From assembly GCA_002989075.1 (NCBI GenBank), contig PSQN01000013.1:62001-126000 (forward strand): DNA of 64,000 nucleotides. The letters run 5' to 3'. The position numbers and the translations under genes were made by a program. Under the pieces are notes generated by a model. It saw only the letters and a list, made by a program, of their open reading frames with translations. It was not told the origin of the DNA and searched no databases. This document shows positions 45,883 through 56,802 of this stretch, one piece after another (position 1 is the stretch's first letter; each line of letters opens with the position of its first letter). The DNA comes from Arthonia radiata (taxonomy: Eukaryota; Ascomycota; Arthoniomycetes; Arthoniales; Arthoniaceae).

Positions 45883-46823
45883 ATGTCTTCTCGAAACTTG
45901 ATCAATACGTATCGCGCCTTCCCCAAGGAGCTTTTCCGCATCAACAATGGTCCACACGTTTTCCTCAGACCATGGTCCGCGCAGGAGCGACCAAAGAGAT
46001 TCGATATCTACGTCGAGCAAGGTACATTTAGGTTCTCCACACATTTTTAATATGTATACTTTACTCCAAAGCAGGGAAACAAAGTGCTGGCGTTGCTTGA
46101 AAAGTTATGGGACTCCCCCAACTCGAAGGGCCTGCGCTTTGCGCTAACAGTGTATACCTAACCTAACATCGAAACTTCCAGATTTGGTTTTCCCAAAGGC
46201 GCTCAACGCGAGCACGTACAAAGGTAGCTGGGTCTTTCGAGTTGTAAAGAGTATCTGCTGAGACGAGCCAGCGCCCAACGGAGCATCTATGCGACCGAAC
46301 TCGCCATATCAGCATCATGTGAGTTTATTGGAGCTATAGCTTGTCACGATCCGTCTACTTCTTTAGTGAGGCATGATATTAAGCTTCTATCTGCAGCTCT
46401 GTGAGTGCTGTGCTGACATCCACTCGAGCTAGTCAACACCTTCACAGGCCGAAACACCTTAATCTTCGCCGTTCGAAAAGGCGAGTGCTTCACCCTGCGT
46501 CCATGCTAGCTCAGTCGCTCGCTTCTGATAAACTCGACAGGCATAGATCTTCCTAATACGCTTCTACTCGTCCACGAACGAGCGGATCACTGGTCACTGC
46601 AACCAGCTGTCGAGATGACGCTTGATGGTACTTTGTGTCTCGTTCGCCGTGCGCCACCAAACAACCAATCTAACAGGGCTCACCAGATCTCAACGAAGAG
46701 CTCACGAGCTTCCTCACCCAGAATAGCACCGTCCTGAGCCTGCGGGAGTGGAAGAAATTGTACCCAAAGCCTACGAGCAATCTTCGCCATGTCGGTGACT
46801 TCTCGGCTGCGACGGCGCGGTAG
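45883..46823 (+). CDS. Fungal Tse2-type (ADP-ribosyltransferase toxin-like) domain protein, six exons
   Basis: Resembles the fungal branch of the Tse2 ADP-ribosyltransferase toxin family; the target and activity in fungi are unknown. Exons 45883-46021, 46182-46223, 46263-46318, 46429-46480, 46541-46627, 46687-46823; 170 residues. Splicing keeps one frame, with introns of 160, 39, 110, 60 and 59 nt. Family hallmarks in order: FPKELFRINNG near residue 15, a PNGASMRPNSPYQ segment, a FTGRNTLIFAVRKG strand, and LLLVHERADHWSLQPA, followed by a C-terminal REWKKLYPK. There is no signal peptide, so it is predicted intracellular. Intron 4 begins GC rather than GT and intron 2 is very short, so expression as a full protein is uncertain. 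The gene sits 2.4 kb from the transposon nest. Confidence 0.7.
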
Positions 46824-47840
46824 CGGTCATCAAAGGTACCTGTACCTGTCTCACCTCACCTCACCTCATTTGTTGCGCGCATGACGTATAGCTCCTTGTC
46901 CTTTGCTGGGTCTGATGCCATGCACATGTCTCTTGTCAACAGTCTTGCCGTGGTCACGGTGATAGGCGTATGCGGCCGCTTGAGAGATGCTCAAGATCCT
47001 TTCGCACAGAGTATGTTTCTCGCAGTCAGGTGCAGCAGCACGAACTTACGTCAAGCACGTCGACGGCATATATGAAACTTCGGAACAGCAGCATGATGCA
47101 GGAACAGGATAAGCTAGAACTTGCCGTCTTCACTAGAGCTTGTATTACATGCTGCTAAAGTCGAAGTCGCTTTACAGTTCTTGTCTTGCTTCACAGTTGC
47201 ATTGCGATGCCTCATCTACGTCCTTCTCCCGTGCCTTCTTACCCTGAGGCTGCCTCCTGAAGGCCGAACCTCGAGGAGAGTAGAGCTGGGAGAATGTGTA
47301 AGGTGGGAAATCAAGCAAAGAAGCGGGAACGGAGTGCGAAGTGTCACAGATTGGGATGAAGACGGCAACCCTCCGGGTATAGTGGCAAGCATACTTCCAC
47401 ACTCGCCATGATCATCGTCTCACGTTGCTGTACGCCGTGTCGCTCCAATGTTGAGAGTGCCCTCTTCGTGTCAAGTCATGGGACACAAACTCACCGACTT
47501 GGCACGCAAGCAGAAGGCTCAGGATGCTCCACTACTGAGGCCGTAGGCATGTTCTCATTCCGCGCATTGTAGCTTCTGATATCTACTAAAACAAACAGCC
47601 CGCCGCTCTGTGAAGAGAGATGTATCTGTAGTCATGAGTTGCGTACATTGAACATCGCATCATGCAAACACCAGCCAGGGCGTCGCCATTACAGTGTAAT
47701 GCCATCAACATCTTCAGACAAACCAAGCGTCGGGGTATATCCATAGTGGCCGTCCTACACATGCCTCATCATCTATCATGGTCGTCCATCGACTCTGACG
47801 CCGCTTCGAGCGACCACAGAGGCGTTCCGACGGTCGATTT
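46824..47840. other. Intergenic interval between the Tse2-like gene and HAP2
   Basis: No gene recognised. A short CTCAC tandem run occurs near 46848-46866. Open frames (46881-47411) overlap in several frames and have no domain. It includes the 3' flank of HAP2. Confidence 0.45.
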
Positions 47841-48932
47841 CTAATCGTCCTCTTCCTCGCCTTCCGCATCGTCTGCGTCGTCATCCTCGCCGCTCTCAGT
47901 CTTACCTTTCTTCATGCCACCACCAAGGTCCTCCTCAGCCTTTCGCTTCACATTCTCCTTGGGATGTTGCTGCTGGTACTCTCGAAGTGCAGTCTTCGGG
48001 TCTTCACCAGCAGCTTCTTTGCGCTCCATAGCGGCAACCTCCTCGGCGGTCAAGAAGCGTCCACCTGGTCCTCGTGGCCGCCTCATTGCGTGATTGTGTC
48101 TTGACTCGTGAAGGTATGGCTTGCGCGTCTTGCTGGTGAGCCGCAGTTGATCCTCCAGTTTCTGTCGTGCCACTCTTCGCTTCAGAATGCGATGAAACTG
48201 CTTGGCATTGACATACAGAGGTGCTTCATCCCCACCGCCACCTTGCTGCGCCCCATCCGGTGATCTTCGTGACCCACTTGGTGGCATCGCTGGAACAGCT
48301 TGCGCCTGGGCTTGCGGCGGCGCAGTAGGAGGCGGTGGTTGAGTACGCGCCACATGGTGCATCATCGGTGGCTGCATATGCGGACTGGCATGACTGGGCA
48401 TCTGCTGGTGCGGTATTGGTTGCGAAGTCGGGTGCATCGCGCTCACCATTCCGGGTTGTGACATCGCTTGCGTCCGTGGAGAGGCGGGCTGCCCAGGCTG
48501 TGGCCGCGCTTCGTTCTTAACGGGCCCTCCCCTTTGCATTGATGAACCCGGAAAGCCTTGATCCGGCGGCATGCCATAGTAGCCTTGCCCTGACGCTGCA
48601 GCTGTTGCCATCGCAGCAGCTTGTGTACTTGATATTCCATATTGTTGCTGTTGTGGCATCGGAGGTGGCATGGCGTACGCGTGTCCGGGCTGCGGTGGAT
48701 AGCCCATTTGCTGCGGATGAACAGGGTATTGCTGCTGACTTGGATGTGACTGTGTGTAGCCACCAGGGCTTTGTGACGGGACGACAGGCGACGGCTGCGC
48801 ATGGCTTTGCTGTCTTGGAGACGGCATAGCTTGGCCGGGCTGAGGTCCAGTTGGGGATGGCGCATACTGCAAGTGTGCTGATGGGTGACTGGGGTGCCGA
48901 TGTGGCTGCGGGAACTGTTGTGCGTATTCCAT
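47841..48932 (-). CDS. HAP2: CCAAT-binding factor subunit HAP2 / NF-YA
   Basis: Subunit of the heterotrimeric CCAAT-binding complex (HAP2-HAP3-HAP5), a nuclear transcription regulator of respiration, nitrogen, iron and redox genes. It has 363 residues from the ATG at 48932. The N-terminal ~230 residues are Gln/Pro/His-rich, an activation-type low-complexity region. The CBFB/NF-YA core follows at about residues 233-295: [17 protein letters not shown] (subunit association), the linker, and [17 protein letters not shown] (DNA contact), all conserved residues present. The C-terminus is acidic ([14 protein letters not shown]). The frame is open 450 nt further upstream, but that extension lacks homology-like character and MEYAQQF is the usual start. 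No intron is needed. Confidence 0.93.
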   Translation of the reverse strand: MEYAQQFPQPHRHPSHPSAHLQYAPSPTGPQPGQAMPSPRQQSHAQPSPVVPSQSPGGYTQSHPSQQQYPVHPQQMGYPPQPGHAYAMPPPMPQQQQYGISSTQAAAMATAAASGQGYYGMPPDQGFPGSSMQRGGPVKNEARPQPGQPASPRTQAMSQPGMVSAMHPTSQPIPHQQMPSHASPHMQPPMMHHVARTQPPPPTAPPQAQAQAVPAMPPSGSRRSPDGAQQGGGGDEAPLYVNAKQFHRILKRRVARQKLEDQLRLTSKTRKPYLHESRHNHAMRRPRGPGGRFLTAEEVAAMERKEAAGEDPKTALREYQQQHPKENVKRKAEEDLGGGMKKGKTESGEDDDADDAEGEEEDD

Positions 48933-50781
48933 GTTGGCTGGCGTGTACACTAACTCTTTCGAATACCTTACACGCGCGATATGCGAGATAAGATGCGACT
49001 GAAGCGAAAGCGGAGAGCGCGTGCGTGAGACTGGGTGGTGCTTTCTGAGTAAACGAGCGCGGATGCTATGCGCAATGTAGCCAAACGGATTGTACAATGT
49101 CGAGTCTTCGTAAATGTACGGCGCAATACGAAGAGCTTGTTGTAAGCTTGCTGCAAGGGTATGGCGCGTATGCGCAGCGTTTTTGATTTGCCGGGCGTTT
49201 GGGATCAGGCCTGCATGACGAAGTATGTTAGTTACTGACGTTCTTATGCACGAAGCAATCTGAATGGCCGCGAGCGGTGAGTATGCTGTGTAACCAGCAT
49301 TGGGGGTATTTGATGCAGATGAGTTGGCAGTGGGGACGCATGCGCGCATCATACCTGCAGGAGACCGTCGGGGCTCGGGCAAATGATCGTTGTTCGAGTA
49401 CGCAAGCTGTAGTTAATGACAATGATAGAGCCGAAGAGGAGCGCAATGTTGTTGTAGATATGTCAAAGCGCGTCGCAAGTTGATCACGGAGGTGTTGTAG
49501 AATCAGGCGCTTTCGCCGCGGTGTTGTTCGGCGTAGCCGCCTTGCTGCCTAGCACAGCTGTGCGATGTCAGTACCGATTTCGCCCATGGTATTATAACGT
49601 CGTCGATTCTTAAGAGATGGTTGCTCAAGGAATAAGATCAAATTGTTTTCAAACGCGACGTGTCAGAGGAGTAGAGTTCATGACGCGTTGGTCGCTGAGC
49701 TGAAAGGTAGCTCCGGAGCTCGCGCGTGGCGTGAGTCCTGCACTCGCGTTGTCCAGCCATTGTCCACTGAAAATCGCTTTCTCCTGGGGCTGAGAGTGTG
49801 GAGCGCATGGAGTGACAATCACGAGATGGAATGATGGAGGGGTGATCTAAAGTCCATTGGATTCCAGGACGCGACATGACTGGACAGACGCGAGAGATTG
49901 AAGGCCCGGCGGTGCGGCTCTGTGGGTGAGAGGACAAAGTGACGGCCCGGGCGAACCGTCGGTCGGCAAGGGGACAAATGGGAGCAGTGGACAGACGCGA
50001 TGAGGCAAGCAAGAGCACAGGGGAGAAAAGAAGGTTGACGACTGACCTTGTCTCGCAATGGCTTGGGATGGGGATGCGATTGGACCAGTCGGGATGTCGC
50101 GCAGTGTCGAGAAGAGAGGGAAGGAATTGGGGAGCGAATGAGGTTGAATGGGGCAACCCCAGAAGGTGCCCTAACCTCGAGACGGTGCGCCAAGCTCAAC
50201 CTTCTACCGTCCCTCTGGTGCCCGCAGCTGTCTCACTTCGCTTTCTCCTCTTTCAGTCAGTCTGCGTCTGCCTTTGCTTGATTTTGATGATGAAGTGGAA
50301 TGTGGTGTGGGATTGGTGATGATAGAGATGGATGGAAGAGAATATCGCGACGAGCGCTAACACGAATGAGGCCGAGTCAAATTCGGGGTCCAAGAGGTCA
50401 CGTGTCTATGACGACGAATATGCATCACCATCAATCAGGTATGTAGGCCGCTCAGGGCTTCAGCGTACCCTCGGCCTCAGACTGCAACATACCGCACCTC
50501 ATGAGGTTCGAGGACTGTACGAGGAGTCCAATCGCGGGTGTACACGGTTCACACAGGAGCGAGGCATTTCGCTCCTGGTCATGCCGCTGGCATATCAATA
50601 CGATTACCAGGATGTTTGAGCGCATGCAAGAATGGATACTCCGTAGCAACGCCAGACAGTTGATTCGTCACCTGTTTCGAGACGCTTACAACCCCATTGA
50701 TAAGCCTGGCCTACCATCAACATACTCATCCAATACTCAGCGCCGCTAATTAAGTCGTGATCACTAACAGCCATCTCAATC
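48933..50781. other. Interval upstream of HAP2
   Basis: Likely 5' leader and promoter of HAP2 on its left side; a long in-frame extension up to 49382 probably reflects leader sequence. Around 50220-50270 a pyrimidine-rich CTTTCTCCTCTTTCAG occurs on the plus strand. Frames at 49939-50319 and 50332-50619 show no domain. No gene is called. Confidence 0.45.
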
Positions 50782-51136
50782 TCACCCGGCCTTCTCTAAC
50801 TCCTGCAGCTTCTGTACTATGTTGGGCTTGACTTCCCACAGATGGTCGTCGTACGGACCCCACCGGTTCAGAGTCATATCGAGCTTCTCGAAAAGCTCTT
50901 CGACGCTCTTTCTCTTTTCGGCGTCTTCTGCATCCATCCGGCGGCATATATTCCCAACGTGATCCAAATATGTCACGCACCATCCACACCTCTTGGCCAT
51001 ATATAGTTCCCAGCTTGTTTTCCAGATTTCTGACGCATCGAACGTCGTCGACGTCTCTAGCTTTGTAGAAGCCGATGCGGACCACGTGTCTCTTAAAATA
51101 GGAAGGCTCGGAGTTCTTGGAATGGCACGAACCCAT
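50782..51136 (-). CDS. Hypothetical protein with N-myristoylation-type start, probably spliced
   Basis: Function unknown. The ATG at 51136 opens MGSCHSKNSEPSYFKRHVVR, which fits the MGxxxS myristoylation consensus with an adjacent Cys that could be palmitoylated, so membrane attachment is plausible (inference). The frame runs into a low-quality arginine-rich translation. A second frame, ending at 50782, reads DAEKRKSVEELFEKLDMTLN and NRWGPYDDHLWEVKPNIVQK, clearly protein-like. A phase-compatible intron between about 50930 and 50985 would join them, for example donor GTGCGT, but I could not fix the acceptor. Alternatively a frameshift has broken the gene. Confidence 0.45.
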
Positions 51137-52227
51137 AGCGACTTGTCAGTCTTTACAAGGTAGCTCTAGAGACGTGTGAAGTTTATGCTGGACAGTGAAA
51201 GGGGAGCAGTAATTGCTTTCTCAGAGATGCGCAGTATCGACAAAGTATTCGGAACAAACACGTTAGGATGCCTGAATACAACACCTCAAACATCGCAGAG
51301 ATAACACAAATTAATCAAAACGCCAACTGGCGGCAACAGCGTGTCTTTTGGCTTTGATCTGGGCCCAGGGCGTGCTGGCTATTACACGAACTACATCCTC
51401 GACGTAAATTGAGTATGTGCTGACGCGTATTCGTATCTATGAATAGTCTTCATATCGTGCATTGTAACGTGTGTCTATATATTTGAGAGCGTGTAAGAGT
51501 AGATAGCAACGTTAAAGACACCTGATATCTTTCCTGCTGGGATGCGCCTACTGCGGCTCAAGCCAGACGTGCCAGAGCATTACTGAAAAACACCCTCGAG
51601 ATATTTCGTGTCTTGGCATGGCGATCCTGCACACAACAGTTTCTCCACCTCTTGGATAGATTTACTTCCATCAAATGACAATAAGCGCGCTTTCTTCTTC
51701 CAACGCGCCTCGCCAGGAGCAAGGGGACAGTGATAGTGGCACTGCGATCTTGCGGGCATTGTTGGTCGTGCTTGATGACCTTGCCTCCTTCAAGACCTCC
51801 TTTGTCTTCAATTTCGACTTTGAGGGCCCCCTTACTACCTTTGGGAACTAATCGAGCAAGCCACGAATTCTTTCGTCGTTGCGCTGGCATTGTATTGAAT
51901 CAAGGTAGCCAGGTTGCTGTATGCTGTCACTGATCCACCAGCTTCACCCTGTAACCCGCCCCATACGCATCAGTTCCTTCGCCCCTGAGATGCCAACATG
52001 GAACATTAGTGATTTAAGAAATCCACCTAGGCGCTCGGATTGATATCGCCAGCCTACAAATGGTTTGCTGTTCTTTTGGCTTCAGTACACCTACGTCTCT
52101 ATATCTGGCCACAAGTTGATGCAAAACTCGCATATGTAGAACGGACTTCTCATTTTCTATTCAAAGAGATTTGGGTAATAGTATTGTCACCCTAGGATAG
52201 CTGCTCAACCCTTCGACGACACCAGAG
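51137..52227. other. Intergenic interval
   Basis: No gene recognised. Frames at 51558-51933 overlap on opposite strands and lack domains. The right end is the likely promoter of the gene at 52228. Confidence 0.45.
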
Positions 52228-53695
52228 ATGCCTCGTAAGAAAGGGCCAACCTATGCATATACCCCAGGGGAGCAGTCCCAACCCTTGCCTCGTCCTGAAG
52301 ATACTTCACGTCGACCAGCTCCGGGCTTAACATCTAGGCTGGACAAACGGAATCCGAACGCCAAATCCACACGTCCAAGTCCTGCACCAAAAGTAACATA
52401 TGCGTATGTCCCAGAAGGTACTACACCTCAGCCTCTGACACTGCTGTTAGATAGATTCATAGGTTAATGAGTATCAAGGAGCGACCGAGCTAGAGCACTT
52501 CATGAACCGACCTCAGCAGGCGTTTGCGTCGACTCATCCCCCATTATTCGAGCAGCCACAAGAGGACTTCGACCCTGAGGTGTATGCGCAGCTATTTGAG
52601 CAGCCGCATCAGGCACAAGGATATCACTACACAAATCAAGAGCCCGACGAGTCTGCTGGCGAGCCTCCGCAAGAACACCAAGGGTCAGACTCGGGCTGCC
52701 TACCTATCCCCAAACAACGCAGGCGCGAAAAGAAACCGAAGAGAGCCAAGAGCCCTTACTATCATGGAGCTGATGATGGGAAAAAGAAAGCAAAGGCCAA
52801 AGCAAAAGCCAAAGTGCCGCACCGGCGAAAACACAGACGAAGCGACACTCATGCGCTCAGCTCTAGTGGCTCGGAAGTAGGCGAGAGGGCAGCAAGATAC
52901 TATCACTCCAGTGTATCATCGGACGATTCCTTCAAGTTGCCACGCCGGCCAAAGGAAACGCCGTCGCCAAGAAGAAAGGGCAAAGGTAGACAAACACTTG
53001 ACACGCCAGAAGATTCAGAAGGCGCACCTGCAACGTCATCTCACGAGCGCGCAGCCCATCCGCAAAGCTTGAGTAAAGACGACTTCGAGCACTACCTGAA
53101 CGCGTTGGCAGAAGAGCTCCACTCCACACATCTGCATCGTCTCCAGATGCACCCTCGGCGCGACCCAATTGTTATGGTCGCTTTCGGTGGGATCGTAGAG
53201 ATGTTGTCACCTGGCGGAGAGCACTCTTCCAAATTGTGTCTCCTGCTCGCCGACCCAGACCAAAATGATCACGCCTTCCGACGCGCCATACATGCAGCCC
53301 AGCGGCACACAGGCGTCGAAATTGATGCTTACGACCCGAGAGGTGTCGTACCCCAGGGCGAAGCGCACATGGAGCTGATCATCGAAGCAGCCAAGTCTCG
53401 CAACCACGTGATCAAGACGTATGGCTCGCCGTGCTCGCTGAAAGTGATCAGCGCGCCAGCTATATGGAGCCTTTTCTGCCTCATAGATGTGATCCAGGGC
53501 CATCTTGATCATAACGAGGGTCCGAAGGACGAGACTGTTCGGCTCGCTGCGCGCTGCATGGAGTCATATTATCATCACAAGCCTGGTACAGAAGCGCCGC
53601 CGCGACTGACCCGTGCGTCTTTGGAGAGAGGATGCCGTTTTTTCGGAAGCGGTGCACAGACGGTGCGCTGCGAATTGTGCAGGACATGTATATAG
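52228..53695 (+). CDS. Hypothetical protein, disordered basic N-terminal half (two exons)
   Basis: Function unknown; about 463 residues in the spliced model: exon 1 52228-52417, intron 52418-52493 (76 nt, donor GTACTA, branch-like GGTTAATG, acceptor CTAG, phase 1), exon 2 52494-53695. Without splicing the frame ends at 52467 and a second frame opens at 52502. The N-terminal half is low complexity, with TYAY-P motifs, two LFEQP boxes and a Lys/Arg tract (KKKAKAKAKAKVPHRRKHRR) that would act as a nuclear signal. The C-terminal half is ordered: FEHYLNALAEELHSTHLHRL, a hydrophobic PIVMVAFGGIVEML segment, and HAAQRHTGVEIDAYD. A terminal CELCRTC motif closes it. Convergent with SEC10. Confidence 0.6.
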
Positions 53696-53921
53696 AGAGA
53701 CGCATGACAGGCCATGGAATTGAAGAGTGGTGATGGAACAGTCCCATACATGGAGTCCAGCAATCGATTGTGCTTTCGCGGATGTTACAAGCAGGCATAT
53801 CAGTCGAAGGCTGACCTTGCTCACGCTCACGCCGTTGCGTCACATGCACGAATGAAAGTCTGTCAATGCTGACTCAGAAGGTTATTGAGTTCGTTTGCAC
53901 ATCGCATCTCTCCTCAAAGTC

Positions 53922-56540
53922 TCATAGCGCGTTCAGTGCACTCTGCACGCCAACGCTCTGCGAATCCTCTCTCCTCAAAATGTACGGTCGCAAGTCCGCA
54001 CGATCGATGCCTGTCAAGGCGCTACCTCCTCTCAACCGATCCTTCAGCGCCTCGGGTCCGATGACGAAGATGTTGCCCACTTCCACCAGAATCTCCAAGC
54101 TCGGTTGAAAGCTCGCAGCCAACGGGAATGATCGAAGTAGCTCAATGTACTTCGTGATGTCTTTACTCACCATCAAGCCTCCTGCGAGATTTACCTGGAA
54201 TTTCTTGAGATGATCTAGCAGCAGACTTCTGAAGCCAACGGCAAGATCTGTGAAGAAGACTTCGGCATTCTTGCCTTCAGCGCCGCGCACTGAGAGGTCC
54301 CGTACTTTCGACAAAAACGCGAAGATGGAGCTGCATGTAGGTGTCTGAAGCTGCTCAATGCCGATCGCGTCATCTTTCGGTCTGAAGTCCGCGCGATTCT
54401 GTCGAGCGAGGAGTTTAGTAACCCAAGCTAGAGCCACGTCGATCGTGCGGGTGCGGATCATCGATATCTTGTCTTCCATGCGTGAGACGGTCGTGTTAAG
54501 AGTCTTCTCCATTTCCCTCCGCACGGTGACATTGGAGGCTGCAAGAGGTATGAGAACGGACTGGGAGATTGTGATGAGAAGTTGTAGGATAGAAATGGCG
54601 ACCTGCACGTCGAAGATGAAGGACATGTCTGGTTCGTTCTTTGCGTTCTCTTGAGATACGGCAGCGTCGTTCGCGGTGTCCAAAGCAGAATCGACGTAGA
54701 TATCGATCATGTGTGAGATCAGCAGCTTGAGTAATGCAGACACATCCTTAGGTGTCTCAGCACCACCACCGAGCTCGAGGTCACGGCCAACAGACTCTGC
54801 CAGCCACTTGAGCATGCGCTTGGCGACGGGCAGGGAAAGCGTGCCGTCTTCGTCTGAGACCTGCTCTTCGGCTTCGTGCTTGTCGGTACTGCGCAAGCCG
54901 GCAATGCGAAGGAGCATGGCTTTCTGTGACGCTGGCAGCTCCGTAGACTGGAGACGTTCCATGTATGAATCGCGGGCTGATGACAGCAACTGCCGGCCAC
55001 GCTGATATGCTGCACCTAGATATGAGCTGGGCTGGTTGCGCCGCTTCGCTTGGAACAGTGTGAACTTGAACAGAAGCGAGCCGTAAAGCTCTTCAAGCGA
55101 GCGTTTTTCACGATCGATGTATTGTGAGCCACCAAAATACGGGACAAAGAGGCCTTCGAGTTGCTGGTCGAGGCATGCAGACGCTTGCGGGGAGATCGCA
55201 TCAGGATGCTCTGTCAGACCGTGCGCCTTGAGATCGTCCACCATGCCACCGATATAGACGCGCGCTGCTTGCAGGGACCGCAAGAATGCAATCGATGAGA
55301 CGTTGTTAGCTTTTTCCAATACAAGCTCAAGCTTTTGCTGTATTGACTGCTGGAAAATGCGCGAGATGAAAGTCGTGAGAACCTGCTCGTGGAATGGGAA
55401 GACTTGCTTGATGATGAATGACTCCTCCTCCAACACCAATTTGACCTCGTCTACCAAAGACTGCAAACTCGGCTCGACGCCAGGTGGATCAGTGTCCGGA
55501 TCTGCGAATCTATTCCATACTTCAGCATCGCCTGTAATCTCTTCCGTGATCATGGCGCTTCGCTCGAGGAAGAAGTCGTGCTGGTTGACATATCTCGCAA
55601 TCACGCTTGCGCCCTCACGGAAGTCATATAGTGCTGTTGCACAGTCCCTCATGCCATTCTCGTTCCGCATTCGCTTGCTACTTTCGAATTGCTCCAGTAA
55701 ATCTTTCTCAAGCCGCTCAAGAAATTTCTCGATCATCTCGTTCGCTTGTCTGATCATTGCGCTGCGCGTGCTGCGCGTGCTGCCTCCATTGGCACCCTCA
55801 TGATGACCGTTAATCGTCTTCCAACCGTTTGGCTGCCTTTCCTCGTTCGAGCCCAATGCTGCGCTGATCTTGAGTAGCTGTCTCGCAATCTGCGCGCACT
55901 TGACCTTACCCTCACCACCGCCCATGCGTCTTACGTCTTCTAGATATGTGAGATCTCCGCGCTCACTCACATCTTGCCAGCACTGTATCAGCACCTTCGC
56001 GTCTTCTGCTCTTCTCTTCTGTCTGTCCAGCTCTTCCAGCCGCTCTCCGATCTGCAACGCCACGCTTGCATCCGGCATCGACGACGCGCCATTGACCTGC
56101 ACAAATTCATTTGCAGTATCCATGCGCCCTTCCAAGCTGTTGAAGCTGTCCAGCGCTTGGTCTAGCTTCCGTTGGAGGGTGGAGCAGTGATCGCGGTGCC
56201 GTTGTTCTGCGCGTCTGACTGCCCCGGCAAGCTCGTTCTCATGGCTTTCGCGATCCTCTGATAGTGCATCGAGACGCGTCAGAGCGTGCTCGAACGTGCG
56301 AATGTAAGGTTTAGGGTCAAAGGATTGGGCATGCGGGCCAGACCGCCGTGAAGCTGTCGCGCCATCCGAGAGTGTCTCGACGAAATCTTTGACGATGAAG
56401 TCTTTGCTACTGAAGGTATCAAGGGTGAAGCCGGGTCCGCGTGGATATATGGAGCGACCGCCAAGGGAAGACGTCGTGTTGGTGGACAGAATGGACGCAG
56501 TGTCGCCAGCTGGTGGGCCGGCGTGCGCGCGAAGGCTCAT
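53922..56540 (-). CDS. SEC10: Exocyst complex component Sec10
   Basis: Subunit of the octameric exocyst, which tethers secretory vesicles to the plasma membrane at sites of polarised growth such as hyphal tips. It has 872 residues from the ATG at 56540; upstream in-frame starts are not ATG. The N-terminus is disordered, then GFTLDTFSSKDFIVKDFVET leads into an N-terminal coiled coil (about residues 90-200: RLDALSEDRESHENELAGAV). The long helical-rod Sec10 domain (PF07393 type) follows, including LEDVRRMGGGEGKVKCAQIA and ALYDFREGASVIARYVNQHD. The length fits fungal Sec10. No intron is visible. It shares a 262-bp divergent promoter with NUS1. Confidence 0.9.
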   Translation of the reverse strand: MSLRAHAGPPAGDTASILSTNTTSSLGGRSIYPRGPGFTLDTFSSKDFIVKDFVETLSDGATASRRSGPHAQSFDPKPYIRTFEHALTRLDALSEDRESHENELAGAVRRAEQRHRDHCSTLQRKLDQALDSFNSLEGRMDTANEFVQVNGASSMPDASVALQIGERLEELDRQKRRAEDAKVLIQCWQDVSERGDLTYLEDVRRMGGGEGKVKCAQIARQLLKISAALGSNEERQPNGWKTINGHHEGANGGSTRSTRSAMIRQANEMIEKFLERLEKDLLEQFESSKRMRNENGMRDCATALYDFREGASVIARYVNQHDFFLERSAMITEEITGDAEVWNRFADPDTDPPGVEPSLQSLVDEVKLVLEEESFIIKQVFPFHEQVLTTFISRIFQQSIQQKLELVLEKANNVSSIAFLRSLQAARVYIGGMVDDLKAHGLTEHPDAISPQASACLDQQLEGLFVPYFGGSQYIDREKRSLEELYGSLLFKFTLFQAKRRNQPSSYLGAAYQRGRQLLSSARDSYMERLQSTELPASQKAMLLRIAGLRSTDKHEAEEQVSDEDGTLSLPVAKRMLKWLAESVGRDLELGGGAETPKDVSALLKLLISHMIDIYVDSALDTANDAAVSQENAKNEPDMSFIFDVQVAISILQLLITISQSVLIPLAASNVTVRREMEKTLNTTVSRMEDKISMIRTRTIDVALAWVTKLLARQNRADFRPKDDAIGIEQLQTPTCSSIFAFLSKVRDLSVRGAEGKNAEVFFTDLAVGFRSLLLDHLKKFQVNLAGGLMVSKDITKYIELLRSFPLAASFQPSLEILVEVGNIFVIGPEALKDRLRGGSALTGIDRADLRPYILRREDSQSVGVQSALNAL

Positions 56541-56802
56541 GTTGATGGCGTATATTGGATTCGCATGGTCCTTTACCGCGCGTGGAGAGCTCAAGACGAC
56601 CTTGGTGCTTGCATAGCGAAGCCGTGACAACGGTTGGGATGTGGTAGGAAGCAGCTACTACTAAAAGCAGTGACGCCAAGAGCTATCAAGAAACTCCCCA
56701 GAGGAAAGCGACGCGTCCTCTACCAAATTTACAATCGCAACTATGTCGCCCTGCAATTCTCGATAGCATCCGCTGGATTCAAGGTACCTACGGATCTTCT
56801 AA
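56541..56802. promoter_or_regulatory. Divergent promoter region between SEC10 and NUS1
   Basis: Only 262 bp separate the two ATGs on opposite strands, so both promoters and leaders must lie here or overlap the genes. No specific element is assigned. Confidence 0.5.

Noticed and set aside
48933-49382. N-terminal extension of HAP2
   Set aside because: The frame is open but the translation looks random, and the conserved fungal start is MEYAQQF at 48932.
56541-56630. Thirty-residue upstream extension of Sec10
   Set aside because: The in-frame upstream start is TTG; the first ATG is at 56540.
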